Below, one piece after another: positions 44,740 through 53,465 of a DNA stretch of 64,000 nt. The stretch covers positions 580,595 to 644,594 of the forward strand of contig NZ_JACDZE010000001.1 in the NCBI RefSeq assembly GCF_014042165.1, written 5' to 3'. The stretch is from Moheibacter lacus (GTDB lineage Bacteria; Bacteroidota; Bacteroidia; Flavobacteriales; Weeksellaceae). A model generated the notes under the pieces. The model was not told the origin of the DNA and ran no database searches. It worked only from the letters and a program-made list of their open reading frames with translations. Both the position numbers and the translations under genes were made by a program. The first letter of the stretch is position 1; the number at the start of each line of letters is the position of its first letter.

Positions 44740-45349
44740 TTGGAAGAAGAAATTGGACTTTCTATTATTTGGATGGTTGGTGAATTGGGCTTATCCTGAA
44801 TATTACAGACCTAAATATGGTTACAAATCTTACCGAAAAATTATTTTATATAATTTCATTTCTCAGAAAATTTTAGGTATCAATCGAAAAACGCCGTGGC
44901 CGGTTCATTTCACTTCAATTGTGAGAAGTCCGGAAAAAATTCAAAAAGGAATATTATGTGACCCGGGTGATAATATAGGTGTATATATACAAGCAGTAAA
45001 TGGGATTATTTTGGGAAATAATGTTGGGATAAGTCCGGGATGTAAAATCATTTCTGCTAACCATAACGTTTGCCAACATTCAAAACATGATACTTCTCCT
45101 CCTATCATTATAGGAAATAATGTTTTTATTTTTGCTAATTCTGTTGTTTTGCCCGGTGTGAAAATTGGAGACAATGTAACCATAGGTGCTGGATCCGTCG
45201 TGGTCAAAGACATTCCTTCAAATTCCATAGCTGTTGGAAATCCATGTCGGGTGATCAAAGCTAAAGAACCTTATGCTGAGCGGTTTGAAGCGATCGAATT
45301 TAACCGAAAGATTCCGGAAAATTTAAGAAAGTATTTTAGTTCCTATTGA
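44717..45349 (+). CDS. Left-handed beta-helix (hexapeptide) acyltransferase
   Basis: 210 aa. Hexapeptide repeats are visible at ~90-175: NGIILGNNVGISPGCKIISA, PIIIGNNVFIFANSVVLPGV, KIGDNVTIGAGSVVVKDI, SIAVGNPCRVIK, with the likely catalytic His in ANHNVCQHSKHDT. It resembles colanic-acid-type acetyltransferases that decorate exopolysaccharides. Cotranscribed with the flippase (23-bp overlap); it overlaps the convergent metzincin gene by 7 bp. Confidence 0.88.
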   Translation: MSKYQKVNWKKKLDFLLFGWLVNWAYPEYYRPKYGYKSYRKIILYNFISQKILGINRKTPWPVHFTSIVRSPEKIQKGILCDPGDNIGVYIQAVNGIILGNNVGISPGCKIISANHNVCQHSKHDTSPPIIIGNNVFIFANSVVLPGVKIGDNVTIGAGSVVVKDIPSNSIAVGNPCRVIKAKEPYAERFEAIEFNRKIPENLRKYFSSY

Positions 45350-46506
45350 TAGATTATTTGGGCAGTTCTATGTTTTTCAAAATTCTTGAATTCTTTTCCA
45401 TTAGCATCGACTATTTTTCCTTTTCCAGAAAAAATGATTTTGGCATTTTTATTTAGTTTCACATAACCTTGTGGGGGTAAAATAATGGAATCGGATATGT
45501 TCAATGTATGATTTTGTGCCAGCTCGAAATTATGATAAAAACGTCTAGGTTTATCCCAATTCGTATTTTCATTCAACACCCAAACCGCTCCATAAGCAGA
45601 TTCCGGTGTGACGAATTGCATCAAATTTGTCCGTGTCAGATTCCAGTGGATTTTTTTTATTTCGGTTGGTTGTAACCAATTTCTTTTGTGTTCATTTTTT
45701 TGGGACATTATGGTATAGATACATTTGTTTGAACTATGGTATTCATTGGAGTGACCCAGCCCGAAATCATGTCCTAACTCATGCGCTAAGGCATAGCCCA
45801 ACCACCATTGTTTTACTTCTGACCAAGGTTTGTTGTATTCCTTGGTTGCGTGGTAGCGCATGTATTTGGATTTCATGTACTGATTTGCCATGTGCAGTTG
45901 AGAGCTTCTTTTTAGATTGGATGTTGAGGGCAATTGCCCTGCATTATTTCCACTCAAATCATAACCTTCTCCATTTTTTGCAAACAAATCATCGAAGCGT
46001 TTTCCATTTTGGGTAAAATATGCGTTGATGCCTTTGGGCGTGTTTTTTAGTGAGGAAATGGAATCGTCCAAAGGTTTTATGTACCAATTTTCGGTTGGAG
46101 AAAATCCACCATATTTTCGCTCTTCAGGTATGGCCCCGCTGTTCAAATAATTCCAATAGTAAGTGTTTTTCACTTTCAACACATTAAAATCTATACGAAT
46201 TCTTGCATCCTTTATAAAATCTGTTCCGGTATAACACCCCGTCAAATCGGGTGGTTCCTGAAAATTAGCATAAACTTCATTGGTGCGTTCCAGATACTCC
46301 ATAAACAAAGCTTTGTCTTCGGAATTATTCATGTCGAAATTACCCGTTCCATCGTTTCGGTAAAGCAGTATTGCGTTTATTCTTAAAGTCAGTGGTTCGT
46401 AAGACTCTTCAAACGGATAGCTGTAATGTTCGGGATCTTTTTTTTCTTGAGCGTTTAATGCTGTGAGGATAAAACTAAAAAATAGGATTTGGCAAATGGG
46501 TTTCAT
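45343..46506 (-). CDS. Exported metzincin-type zinc metalloprotease
   Basis: 387 aa from the ATG at 46506 (upstream TTG rejected). Signal peptide MKPICQILFFSFILTALNAQ. The extended zinc-binding motif HELGHDFGLGH (residues ~244-254) is followed ~20 residues later by TIMSQKN, the Met-turn, so it belongs to the metzincins. The C-terminal ~100 residues look like a beta domain (YVKLNKNAKIIFSGKGKI). The substrate is unknown; no T9SS sorting domain is evident. Confidence 0.83.
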   Translation of the reverse strand: MKPICQILFFSFILTALNAQEKKDPEHYSYPFEESYEPLTLRINAILLYRNDGTGNFDMNNSEDKALFMEYLERTNEVYANFQEPPDLTGCYTGTDFIKDARIRIDFNVLKVKNTYYWNYLNSGAIPEERKYGGFSPTENWYIKPLDDSISSLKNTPKGINAYFTQNGKRFDDLFAKNGEGYDLSGNNAGQLPSTSNLKRSSQLHMANQYMKSKYMRYHATKEYNKPWSEVKQWWLGYALAHELGHDFGLGHSNEYHSSNKCIYTIMSQKNEHKRNWLQPTEIKKIHWNLTRTNLMQFVTPESAYGAVWVLNENTNWDKPRRFYHNFELAQNHTLNISDSIILPPQGYVKLNKNAKIIFSGKGKIVDANGKEFKNFEKHRTAQIIYQ

Positions 46507-46554
46507 CTGTTCATTTTTGTAAAAATACAAAAGAGATTTTAAATTTCTTTGTGA

Positions 46555-47451
46555 TCATCGCCGAGAAAATTTGACGCTAAAGTTGGTGTAGCTTGTATAA
46601 TGCCTTTTTTCCGGTGAAAAACCTTCCATAAAATGAGCTACTTCTAGAATCATAGATCCTTCAAAATCTAAAAAGAATTCTTGGCCGGAAAGCTCTTCAA
46701 TCAAATGATTTTTCACAAATGCCGAGGCATTATGATTTTCTGTTTCTTTGTTGCGAGCAAAACCTATACAAATTCTCCTATTGCCCGAATCCAAAAAAAA
46801 TTGTGAGGCAATCAATTCTCTTTCCTGATTCAAAACATCATAATGAACCAATTTATTTTTGTTCATAAGAACTTCTGTATATTTTATAAGAAAAGATTCC
46901 GAAACTTGTCTTTTTATATGAGAATAATATTGTTTAAAAAGTTCGATAAACGAATTTTTATTTTTTGCCAATTCAATTATAACTCCGAGACGTTCCGACT
47001 TCCGAATGTCTTTTCTCCTATGTTTGGAGTAATTCTGAAAAGTTTCGTCATATGGCCGGTTTAAATCCAACACATAATTTACCCTTTTTTCCCCTTCCGG
47101 CTGATACCTTTCCGTATTTTCCTCGTTAAAATGATAAGCGCGAACACGGTATTTATGCAGTTTGTTCTCAAATTCACGGAACAATTCATCGGAAATTTCT
47201 TCTCGATAAAAAACACCCAATTGCTGACAATAAATCGGCTGCAACACGAATTTAATCCCAAATTTAAATTGTAATGGAACCGGCATGATCACTTCATAAT
47301 CTCCATAGATCCAACATTCCCATTGCTCATCAGTCAACAAATCCAAATACCAATGCTCGGCATAAATCCGGTAATTGATGGAGTAGTTCAATGCTCGGGA
47401 ATACTTTTCCAGATCAAGGTTTTTGCGTTTTATTTTTTGGAGTTGGGACAT
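46555..47451 (-). CDS. GNAT/FemAB-like acyltransferase
   Basis: 298 aa from the ATG at 47451. Tandem-GNAT architecture: the first half YGDYEVIMPVPLQFKFGIK, the central YSKHRRKDIRKSERLGVII (typical of the BioF2-like acetyltransferase family), and LIASQFFLDSGNRRICIGFA. Members attach acyl or aminoacyl groups to sugars or peptidoglycan precursors. Probably part of the surface-polysaccharide group. Confidence 0.75.
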   Translation of the reverse strand: MSQLQKIKRKNLDLEKYSRALNYSINYRIYAEHWYLDLLTDEQWECWIYGDYEVIMPVPLQFKFGIKFVLQPIYCQQLGVFYREEISDELFREFENKLHKYRVRAYHFNEENTERYQPEGEKRVNYVLDLNRPYDETFQNYSKHRRKDIRKSERLGVIIELAKNKNSFIELFKQYYSHIKRQVSESFLIKYTEVLMNKNKLVHYDVLNQERELIASQFFLDSGNRRICIGFARNKETENHNASAFVKNHLIEELSGQEFFLDFEGSMILEVAHFMEGFSPEKRHYTSYTNFSVKFSRR

Positions 47452-47497
47452 CTCGGCAAATATATAAAATCCCACTTTAAAGATTGAAAAATCAGAT

Positions 47498-47571
47498 TTT
47501 GTGTTCCTTGTGCCTTCTTAGTGAACTTAGTGGTTCAATTTTACCACAAAGAACACATCCGCCGCGACGGA
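47498..47571. repeat. Inverted repeat copy B plus TCCGCC palindrome
   Basis: CTTAGTGAACTTAGTGGTT and a downstream ACCACAAAGAACAC form an imperfect hairpin; TCCGCCGCGACGGA (47558-47571) abuts it. It separates the GNAT/FemAB-like gene from the polysaccharide deacetylase gene. Confidence 0.55.
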
Positions 47572-47595
47572 CGCATTGGACACGGTTTTCTCATT

Positions 47596-48837
47596 TTATT
47601 CAAACAAACTTTCTATCACTTTCTCCCAACCTTCCCAATCTTCTTTAAGATTCGAATTATGAAAAAGCACACAGAAATTTCCATTTACTTTTTGGATTTC
47701 CGATTTCAGTCGCTGGATTTCTTGAATCGCTTCATCAATGGACAATTTCATATAATTCCGCATCGTGACATCCATCGCGCAAAAAGGAAAAATCTTCAAA
47801 TCGGTCTTTTCTTCTTTTGATACATCATACCAGTAAAACGGGGTACAAGTTCCCGCTCTAAATCCGGTTTCATCTGCATAACCCATCGAATAATCCTCTT
47901 GAATTCCTTTTTGAATCAAGTTTTGATAGGTTTCAGGGAAACTCAATTTGATGTAATGTTGGCGGGATTTTCTGATTTTTTTACCTAGAATTTTTTCTAA
48001 ACGTTTGATTTCGACTTCCAATTTTTCAGGATTTGAATTCGAAGCATAAGACGGATGAACTCCAGACTCTGACCAAGCAGCAATTTCTTTGATTTTTTCT
48101 TGAAAAGCCAAATTTGAGACCGGATTATTTTTATCAAATGCACCATAATCTGCCATCAACCAAAAGAAAATCATTTTCACATTTTTGTCATTCCGAAGAA
48201 TGAAGGAATCCATCCATTTTTTAATCACCTCAAACGTATCAAAAGGATCTTTTTCTTTTCCCGAAATAATTTTTTTTCGCTTCGCGAATTCTTTGAAATT
48301 CAATTTCACAAAATCCCTCAAAAATGCGCCATACGTTCGTTTAAAACCTTTGTGTTTGTATTGCCAAACTTGGTCCACATCACAAGTCATCGTGATGCCA
48401 AATTCCCGATTTTTGAATTCAAGTTGCGGATATTTAGATTTCAATTTTTCTTGAAAACCCAAAATCCAGCTGTCCACAAAAGGCGTTTTATACACTTTCC
48501 CTTTTCCTGAAATTCGGCCATGTTGGTCTTTTTCCTGTGGCCAATATTCTTCATATCGGCTGAGTGCAAAAAAAATCTTCCCAATTTCGTTTAGTTCTTC
48601 AAATTTGATGGTTTCGGAAATCGTGTTTTCAAATAAAAATTTGTCCGGAATCAATTGAATTACATCTAAAATTAAATTCCTTGAAAAATTAATTTTAGGT
48701 CGATTTGAATTTTTAAATTCTTCCAAATCAATTGTCAATTCAAATTCCAATCCTGAAAATTCGCTAAAAATGAAATCAAATACATATTCGATTCGTGGTG
48801 ATAATTGTTCAGTATAAATCAGGATTATATTTTTCAT
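47596..48837 (-). CDS. Polysaccharide deacetylase-like protein
   Basis: 413 aa. A ~140-residue N-terminal domain precedes a NodB-like region: MTCDVDQVW (~residues 149-157, the DxD of the metal site), GVHPSYASNSNP (~258-269, metal-binding His), SRQHYIKLSFPETYQNL (~289-305) and ADETGFRAGTCTPFYWYD. The family is common in Bacteroidetes polysaccharide loci. No signal peptide is evident. Substrate unknown. Confidence 0.8.
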   Translation of the reverse strand: MKNIILIYTEQLSPRIEYVFDFIFSEFSGLEFELTIDLEEFKNSNRPKINFSRNLILDVIQLIPDKFLFENTISETIKFEELNEIGKIFFALSRYEEYWPQEKDQHGRISGKGKVYKTPFVDSWILGFQEKLKSKYPQLEFKNREFGITMTCDVDQVWQYKHKGFKRTYGAFLRDFVKLNFKEFAKRKKIISGKEKDPFDTFEVIKKWMDSFILRNDKNVKMIFFWLMADYGAFDKNNPVSNLAFQEKIKEIAAWSESGVHPSYASNSNPEKLEVEIKRLEKILGKKIRKSRQHYIKLSFPETYQNLIQKGIQEDYSMGYADETGFRAGTCTPFYWYDVSKEEKTDLKIFPFCAMDVTMRNYMKLSIDEAIQEIQRLKSEIQKVNGNFCVLFHNSNLKEDWEGWEKVIESLFE

Positions 48838-48848
48838 CGGATTTAAAT

Positions 48849-48955
48849 TCGTAGTGCACGTTGTGCATTTTTTGGAGAACTTAGTGGTTAAAAAATTCCA
48901 TTTTATTCATTAACCACAATGTACACAATGATAGCACAAAGGAACACAAAGGTAA
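48849..48955. repeat. Imperfect inverted repeat of the AACCACTAAG class, copy C
   Basis: AACTTAGTGGTTAA (48879-48892) faces TTAACCACAATGTAC (48910-48924); the flanks continue as CACAATGATAGCACAAAGG and GTGCACGTTGTGC. The most complete of three copies. Confidence 0.65.
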
Positions 48956-48959
48956 AAAG

Positions 48960-49652
48960 TTAAAGAATTCCTTCATCGGCAAAGCTAAAATAGGCTTTTT
49001 GGGTGACAATGAGGTGGTCGAGCACCGCAATGTCCATGGTTTGTCCGGAGGCTTTTATTTTTTGGGTGATTTGTCGGTCAGACTCGCTGGGTTTCAGGTT
49101 TCCGGACGGATGATTATGCGCCAAAATGATGCCGGTCGCCATTTCTTCCAAAGCGGTTTTCAAAATCACTCGAACATCGACAGAAGTCTGGCTGATTCCA
49201 CCTTTGCTGATTTGTTCTTTTCTGATAACAAAATTCGCTTGGTTCAGAAACAAAACCCAAAATTCTTCGATTTGTGTGTCGCCGATTAAACTTTGGAAAA
49301 TCACAAAAGCATCCTGACTGCAAGTAATTTTCGGTTTTTCAATCAATCCTTGCGCTGCTCTCCTTCTTCCGATTTCCAATGCCGTGATGATGCTGATGGC
49401 TTTTGCTTCGCCAACTCCTTTGAATTTGCATAAATCTTTGACCGAAAGCGTCGATAAATTGTTCCAATTGTTTTCCACCGAATTCAAAATTCGCTTTGCT
49501 AATTCCACCGCCGATTCGTCCCGTGAGCCGCTTCCCATGATGATGGCTAGCAGTTCGGAATCGGAAAGCGAATTCCGTCCTTTTAGCAATAATTTCTCTC
49601 GCGGTCGGTCGTCTTCCGCCCAGTTTTTGATGGATTTTTGTTGGTAGGACAT
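48960..49652 (-). CDS. radC: RadC family JAB/MPN protein
   Basis: 230 aa. An N-terminal helix-hairpin-helix region (LSVKDLCKFKGVGEAKAISI, ~residues 65-84) precedes the MPN+ metal motif HNHPSGNLKPSESD (~178-191; His-x-His and Asp). A Glu upstream (EEFWVLFLN) completes the JAMM site. Despite its name no repair function is firmly shown for RadC. Its start is preceded by a heptamer array. Confidence 0.92.
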   Translation of the reverse strand: MSYQQKSIKNWAEDDRPREKLLLKGRNSLSDSELLAIIMGSGSRDESAVELAKRILNSVENNWNNLSTLSVKDLCKFKGVGEAKAISIITALEIGRRRAAQGLIEKPKITCSQDAFVIFQSLIGDTQIEEFWVLFLNQANFVIRKEQISKGGISQTSVDVRVILKTALEEMATGIILAHNHPSGNLKPSESDRQITQKIKASGQTMDIAVLDHLIVTQKAYFSFADEGIL

Positions 49653-49655
49653 TCG

Positions 49656-49690
49656 GGATTCAGGTTTGACGTTTCAGGTTTAAAGTTAAT
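49656..49690. repeat. Heptamer array between radC and the toxin-antitoxin pair
   Basis: Units GGATTCA, GGTTTGA, CGTTTCA, GGTTTAA, AGTTAAT in 7-bp phase. Confidence 0.65.
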
Positions 49691-49728
49691 CATTCCGAAT
49701 TGAATGCAAAAATCCATACCTTTACATT

Positions 49729-49989
49729 ATGAGTACTGACGAATTAAAAATTAACATTGCCCAAAGAATTTTCAATATTTCTGACGAGAAAATTTTGAGC
49801 AAAATCAATGATTTACTTCAATCTGAAAACATCATTGGATACCGAACGGATAATTCTCCCATTTTTGAACGTCAATATTTACTAGAAATGGAGTCGCAAC
49901 AAGAAAGCATCAAAAAGGGTGAAGCTGTTTTTTTTACATCTGATGAAATCCGAAAAAAAATCATGAATGAAAATCATTTGGGAAAATGA
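49729..49989 (+). CDS. Putative antitoxin of a RelE/ParE-type pair
   Basis: 86 aa, charged and helical (LKINIAQRIFNISDEKILSK; SIKKGEAVFFTSDEIRKKIM). No DNA-binding domain is obvious. Its size, the 23-bp overlap with the toxin gene and the C-terminal helix that could wrap the toxin all fit an antitoxin. The helical N-terminus is common in Bacteroidetes antitoxins. Confidence 0.72.
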   Translation: MSTDELKINIAQRIFNISDEKILSKINDLLQSENIIGYRTDNSPIFERQYLLEMESQQESIKKGEAVFFTSDEIRKKIMNENHLGK

Positions 49990-50260
49990 AGCTTATTTGG
50001 ATCTAAATGAGGCAATTGCGTTTATTTCGGCCAAAAGTCCACAAAATGCGATCATGGTTTTAGATGGATTAATTGAATTGGCTGAATCATTAACTATATT
50101 CCCCGACAAATATCCCGTCGAACCAATTTTCAATCAACCCAACATTCGGTTTGTAACAAAATTCAATCATAAATTGATTTATCAAGTGGAAAAGGATTCC
50201 ATCATCATCCTTAGAATTTTTCCAGGCAAAATGAATCCTGATAACCTTATAAATCATTAG
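49967..50260 (+). CDS. RelE/ParE superfamily toxin
   Basis: 97 aa with the compact ParE/RelE fold: MKIIWENEAYLDLNEAIAFI, an alpha pair, then PNIRFVTKFNHKLIYQVEKD and IIILRIFPGKMNPD. ParE-type members inhibit gyrase and RelE-type members cleave mRNA on ribosomes; the sequence does not decide between them. It overlaps the antitoxin by 23 bp and the convergent pnuC by 4 bp. Confidence 0.8.
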   Translation: MKIIWENEAYLDLNEAIAFISAKSPQNAIMVLDGLIELAESLTIFPDKYPVEPIFNQPNIRFVTKFNHKLIYQVEKDSIIILRIFPGKMNPDNLINH

Positions 50261-50952
50261 CCATTTAATCCGATTTCATTTATTTCATCTTGTTTCTTCG
50301 AATTCTTCATCCATAAATAAAATCCGATGGAAGCCAAAATCGTAAACACCAAATATTGGATCGAAGTAATTCCTAAACCTTTGTACAAAAACATCGGGAT
50401 ACAAATCAAATCCCCGATGATCCAGAAAATCCAGTTTTCGATGCGTTGTTTGGCCATGAACCACATCCCGACCAGAAAAATCGAAGTTGTGAAAACATCC
50501 AACCAGTTCGCCCAATCCAAATGATACAAGCCCAAATCCACGCCCGACATTGAAAATTGATTGTCAATCCAAGGTTTGAAATAATAAACCAGCGTGACTA
50601 AGGAAACACTTAAAATGAACAGTAAAATCCCCCATTTCCATTCTTTTCGGGTTGCCCAAGAAACTTCTACATGAACTTGATCTTCTGAACTTTTGGACCA
50701 TAAAATCCAGCCATAAACGCTCATGGCGGTATAATACACATTGATCAACATATCGCCCAAAAGCCCAAATACAAACAAAATATAAACATAAATCACCGTG
50801 GAAATGATGCCAGTCGGAAACACCCAAATGTTGCGCAACATGGAAAAAACAACGCTGGAAATTCCTAAAATCGTGGCGGAAAGTTCCAACCAGATTTGCC
50901 AAGTTTCATAGGTTTTATAGGGTTCAACTAAATAGTTGATCAATTCATTCAT
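50257..50952 (-). CDS. pnuC: Nicotinamide riboside transporter PnuC
   Basis: 231 aa, seven or so membrane segments. Family features: NIWVFPTGIISTVIYVYIL (~residues 41-59), YYTAMSVYGWILW (~73-85), HLDWANWLDVFTTSIF, and IENWIFWIIGDLICIPMFLY. PnuC imports nicotinamide riboside for NAD salvage. It precedes the phosphopantetheinyl transferase gene in the same direction only as the downstream member of the pair, with a 9-bp gap. Confidence 0.93.
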   Translation of the reverse strand: MNELINYLVEPYKTYETWQIWLELSATILGISSVVFSMLRNIWVFPTGIISTVIYVYILFVFGLLGDMLINVYYTAMSVYGWILWSKSSEDQVHVEVSWATRKEWKWGILLFILSVSLVTLVYYFKPWIDNQFSMSGVDLGLYHLDWANWLDVFTTSIFLVGMWFMAKQRIENWIFWIIGDLICIPMFLYKGLGITSIQYLVFTILASIGFYLWMKNSKKQDEINEIGLNG

Positions 50953-50961
50953 CTTTTATAT

Positions 50962-51591
50962 TTATTCAAAATCCAACGTCCAAACCAAATAATAATCTTC
51001 CATCAGCGTATATTTGGCTTCATAATTCCGGCTTTTGGTTTCATCTGAAATCCAACAAGAAATCGGCTCATTTTCTTTTAATTCAAAAGGATCTACCCGA
51101 TAATGATGCAAAAAATTCCAAAGATTTCCACCATCCAATTTGTACAAACCTTCTTTGATTCCCCAAATCACATGAAAATATTCTTCTTCTCTTTCCTTTG
51201 GAATCCAGTCTGCTTCATCTTTTCTGATGAATTTCTCTTTGATATTCAAAATTTTATGCGGACGATTTTTCTCGATGTCAATGCCGATTTTGAATTTGCT
51301 CAAACCGATGCATACCATATCAAAGGAATGCGTGATGGACAATTGTTTGTTGGAAGGCAAATAAGGTTTCCCTTTTTTATTATAATACACATCAAAATCC
51401 AAATTCAATTCCTTTAAACAACAACGAAGCCCCAAATATTCTTTGGCTTGTTTCGGTCCCAATGTCAAGTATTTCATGATCCGATAAGGACTTAAATCCA
51501 AGTATGCCAAGAGTTCTTCGTCCGATTCCTGCGTCTTCCAACCCACAATTCGGGTAAATTCATCCTGATGTAAAGAATTGATAAGCGGCAT
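50962..51591 (-). CDS. 4'-phosphopantetheinyl transferase superfamily protein
   Basis: 209 aa, Sfp-like. The magnesium and CoA site is in IGIDIEKNRPHKI (~residues 97-109), with the second signature VIWGIKEGLYKLDG (~141-154; W-x2-KE-x3-K). It transfers phosphopantetheine to carrier proteins. No carrier-protein gene is nearby, so its target is unknown. A 9-bp gap suggests cotranscription with pnuC. Confidence 0.87.
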   Translation of the reverse strand: MPLINSLHQDEFTRIVGWKTQESDEELLAYLDLSPYRIMKYLTLGPKQAKEYLGLRCCLKELNLDFDVYYNKKGKPYLPSNKQLSITHSFDMVCIGLSKFKIGIDIEKNRPHKILNIKEKFIRKDEADWIPKEREEEYFHVIWGIKEGLYKLDGGNLWNFLHHYRVDPFELKENEPISCWISDETKSRNYEAKYTLMEDYYLVWTLDFE

Positions 51592-51613
51592 TTTAAATTG
51601 GTAAATTAGTTTG

Positions 51614-51621
51614 TAACTTTG
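51614..51621 (+). promoter_or_regulatory. Probable ahcY -7 box
   Basis: TAACTTTG, 49 bp before the ahcY ATG. I saw no SAH or SAM riboswitch fold in the short leader. Confidence 0.5.
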
Positions 51622-51670
51622 CAGTCCAAAAACTTAAACGAATTCAAAATTAGATAAATATTTTATAAAT

Positions 51671-52984
51671 ATGAGTACACAAGTCGAATACATTCCTTAC
51701 AAAGTGAAAGATATTGCTCTAGCGGACTGGGGAAGAAAAGAAATCAAATTGGCAGAAGCTGAAATGCCGGGATTGATGGCAATCCGTGAAGAATACGGCC
51801 CATCACAACCTTTAAAAGGTGCTCGAATCGCCGGATGTTTGCATATGACGATCCAAACTGCGGTTTTGATCGAAACTTTAGTTGCACTGGGTGCGGAAGT
51901 AACTTGGTCTTCTTGTAATATTTTTTCAACTCAGGACCACGCTGCGGCTGCAATCGCTGCTGCCGGAATTCCGGTTTATGCTTGGAAAGGATTAAACGAA
52001 GAAGAATTTGATTGGTGTATCGAACAAACTTTATTTTTCGGAGAAGATAGAAAACCATTGAACATGATTTTGGATGATGGTGGAGATTTGACCAATATGG
52101 TTTTTGATAAATATCCTGAATTAACCGCCGAAATCAAAGGTCTTTCTGAAGAAACAACTACCGGAGTTCACCGATTGTATGAACGTATGCAAAATGGAAC
52201 TTTGGTGATGCCGGCAATTAATGTAAATGATTCGGTTACCAAATCAAAATTTGACAACAAATACGGATGTCGTGAGTCTGCTGTGGATGCGGTAAAACGT
52301 GCTACAGATGTGATGATTGCCGGAAAACGTGTTGTAGTTTGTGGATATGGTGATGTAGGAAAAGGAACGGCGGCTTCTTTTAAAGGTGCTGGTGCGATCG
52401 TTACGGTTACGGAAATTGATCCGATTTGTGCTTTGCAAGCGGCAATGGAAGGTTATGAAGTGAAAAAGTTGGATTCTGTTGTTGACAATGCAGACATCAT
52501 CATCACGACGACCGGAAATTTCAACATCGTTCAAGGAAAGCATTTCGAGAAAATGAAAGACAAAACCATCGTTTGTAACATCGGGCATTTCGACAACGAA
52601 ATCGACATGGCTTGGTTGAACAATAAATTTGGTGCAACGAAATACGAAGTGAAACCACAAGTAGATGTTTATAACGTAAACGGAAACGAAATCATCATTC
52701 TGGCAGAAGGTCGTTTGGTGAATTTAGGTTGTGCAACTGGACATCCATCTTTTGTGATGTCGAATTCATTCTCCAACCAAACTTTGGCACAAATCGAGTT
52801 GTGGAACCATTCCGATAAATACGAAAACAAAGTTTATACTTTGCCGAAACATTTAGATGAAAAGGTTGCTGCTTTGCATTTGGCTAAACTGGGTGTGGAA
52901 TTGGAAACATTGACGCCGGAACAAGCGAAATACATCGGTGTAGAAGTGGAAGGGCCATACAAACCGGAATATTACAGATATTAA
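51671..52984 (+). CDS. ahcY: Adenosylhomocysteinase
   Basis: 437 aa. Substrate domain with [13 protein letters not shown] and [13 protein letters not shown]-binding Rossmann segment [19 protein letters not shown] (~residues 217-235); the conserved C-terminal [10 protein letters not shown] supplied to the neighbouring subunit. It splits S-adenosylhomocysteine into adenosine and homocysteine, keeping methylation reactions running. Monocistronic, with promoter and terminator. Confidence 0.97.
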   Translation: MSTQVEYIPYKVKDIALADWGRKEIKLAEAEMPGLMAIREEYGPSQPLKGARIAGCLHMTIQTAVLIETLVALGAEVTWSSCNIFSTQDHAAAAIAAAGIPVYAWKGLNEEEFDWCIEQTLFFGEDRKPLNMILDDGGDLTNMVFDKYPELTAEIKGLSEETTTGVHRLYERMQNGTLVMPAINVNDSVTKSKFDNKYGCRESAVDAVKRATDVMIAGKRVVVCGYGDVGKGTAASFKGAGAIVTVTEIDPICALQAAMEGYEVKKLDSVVDNADIIITTTGNFNIVQGKHFEKMKDKTIVCNIGHFDNEIDMAWLNNKFGATKYEVKPQVDVYNVNGNEIIILAEGRLVNLGCATGHPSFVMSNSFSNQTLAQIELWNHSDKYENKVYTLPKHLDEKVAALHLAKLGVELETLTPEQAKYIGVEVEGPYKPEYYRY

Positions 52985-53024
52985 TTCGAAGTTCGATATA
53001 CGATTTACGAAGTTAGAATTAAGA
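52983..53024. repeat. Heptamer array after ahcY
   Basis: AATTCGA, AGTTCGA, TATACGA, TTTACGA, AGTTAGA, ATTAAGA, six units in phase (more diverged, GA-ending form). Confidence 0.55.
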
Positions 53025-53030
53025 AATACA

Positions 53031-53063
53031 ACCTCCAAGAATTAAAAACTTGGAGGTTTTTTT
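53031..53063 (+). terminator. ahcY terminator
   Basis: Perfect stem ACCTCCAAG / CTTGGAGGT (53031-53039 with 53049-53057) followed by seven T. Confidence 0.88.
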
Positions 53064-53081
53064 ATGACCTAAATATTTCGC

Positions 53082-53116
53082 GCAAAAAAAATCCCGAAAG
53101 TTGCCTTTCGGGATTT
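53082..53116 (-). terminator. atpDC terminator
   Basis: Stem AATCCCGAAAG / CTTTCGGGATT with a TTGC loop, followed on the minus strand by eight T, ~40 bp past the atpC stop. Confidence 0.85.
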
Positions 53117-53155
53117 TGCTATTTACTTGTTACTTTTTACTAATTTCTCTAAAGA

Positions 53156-53449
53156 TCAATTCGCCAAAATCGTAACTATGTTGTTGCTCATTTCGACTAC
53201 ACCACCGCTTACGTCAAACAAATAAACCAATTCATTTCCGGGTGCTTTTTCCAATTTTCCTGAAAGGTTATCAAAATCGGCTACCGTTTTTGAATGCAAT
53301 TTGATTTTGATGGTTCCTTTGTCCAATGAAGAAACGATCGCAGCATGATTATCCAACATCTGGAATTCACCGTCCTTACCAGGAACTGATACTGAATCCA
53401 CTTCTCCTTCAAAAATGACGTGCTGTGGTGTTATGATATGTAATTTCAT
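53156..53449 (-). CDS. atpC: ATP synthase F1 epsilon subunit, short form
   Basis: 97 aa. It contains only the N-terminal beta-sandwich (MKLHIITPQHVIFEGEVDSV; VPGKDGEFQMLDNHAAIVSS); the C-terminal helical hairpin of ~45 residues that inhibits ATP hydrolysis in E. coli is absent. Truncated epsilon is common in Bacteroidetes. It lies 125 bp after atpD, separated by a heptamer/palindrome repeat, and ends in its own terminator. Confidence 0.9.
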   Translation of the reverse strand: MKLHIITPQHVIFEGEVDSVSVPGKDGEFQMLDNHAAIVSSLDKGTIKIKLHSKTVADFDNLSGKLEKAPGNELVYLFDVSGGVVEMSNNIVTILAN

Positions 53450-53465
53450 TTTAAAATTTGTTTAA

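Noticed and set aside
51592-51670. Possible SAM or SAH riboswitch before ahcY
   Set aside because: The leader is under 60 nt and shows no conserved stem pattern.
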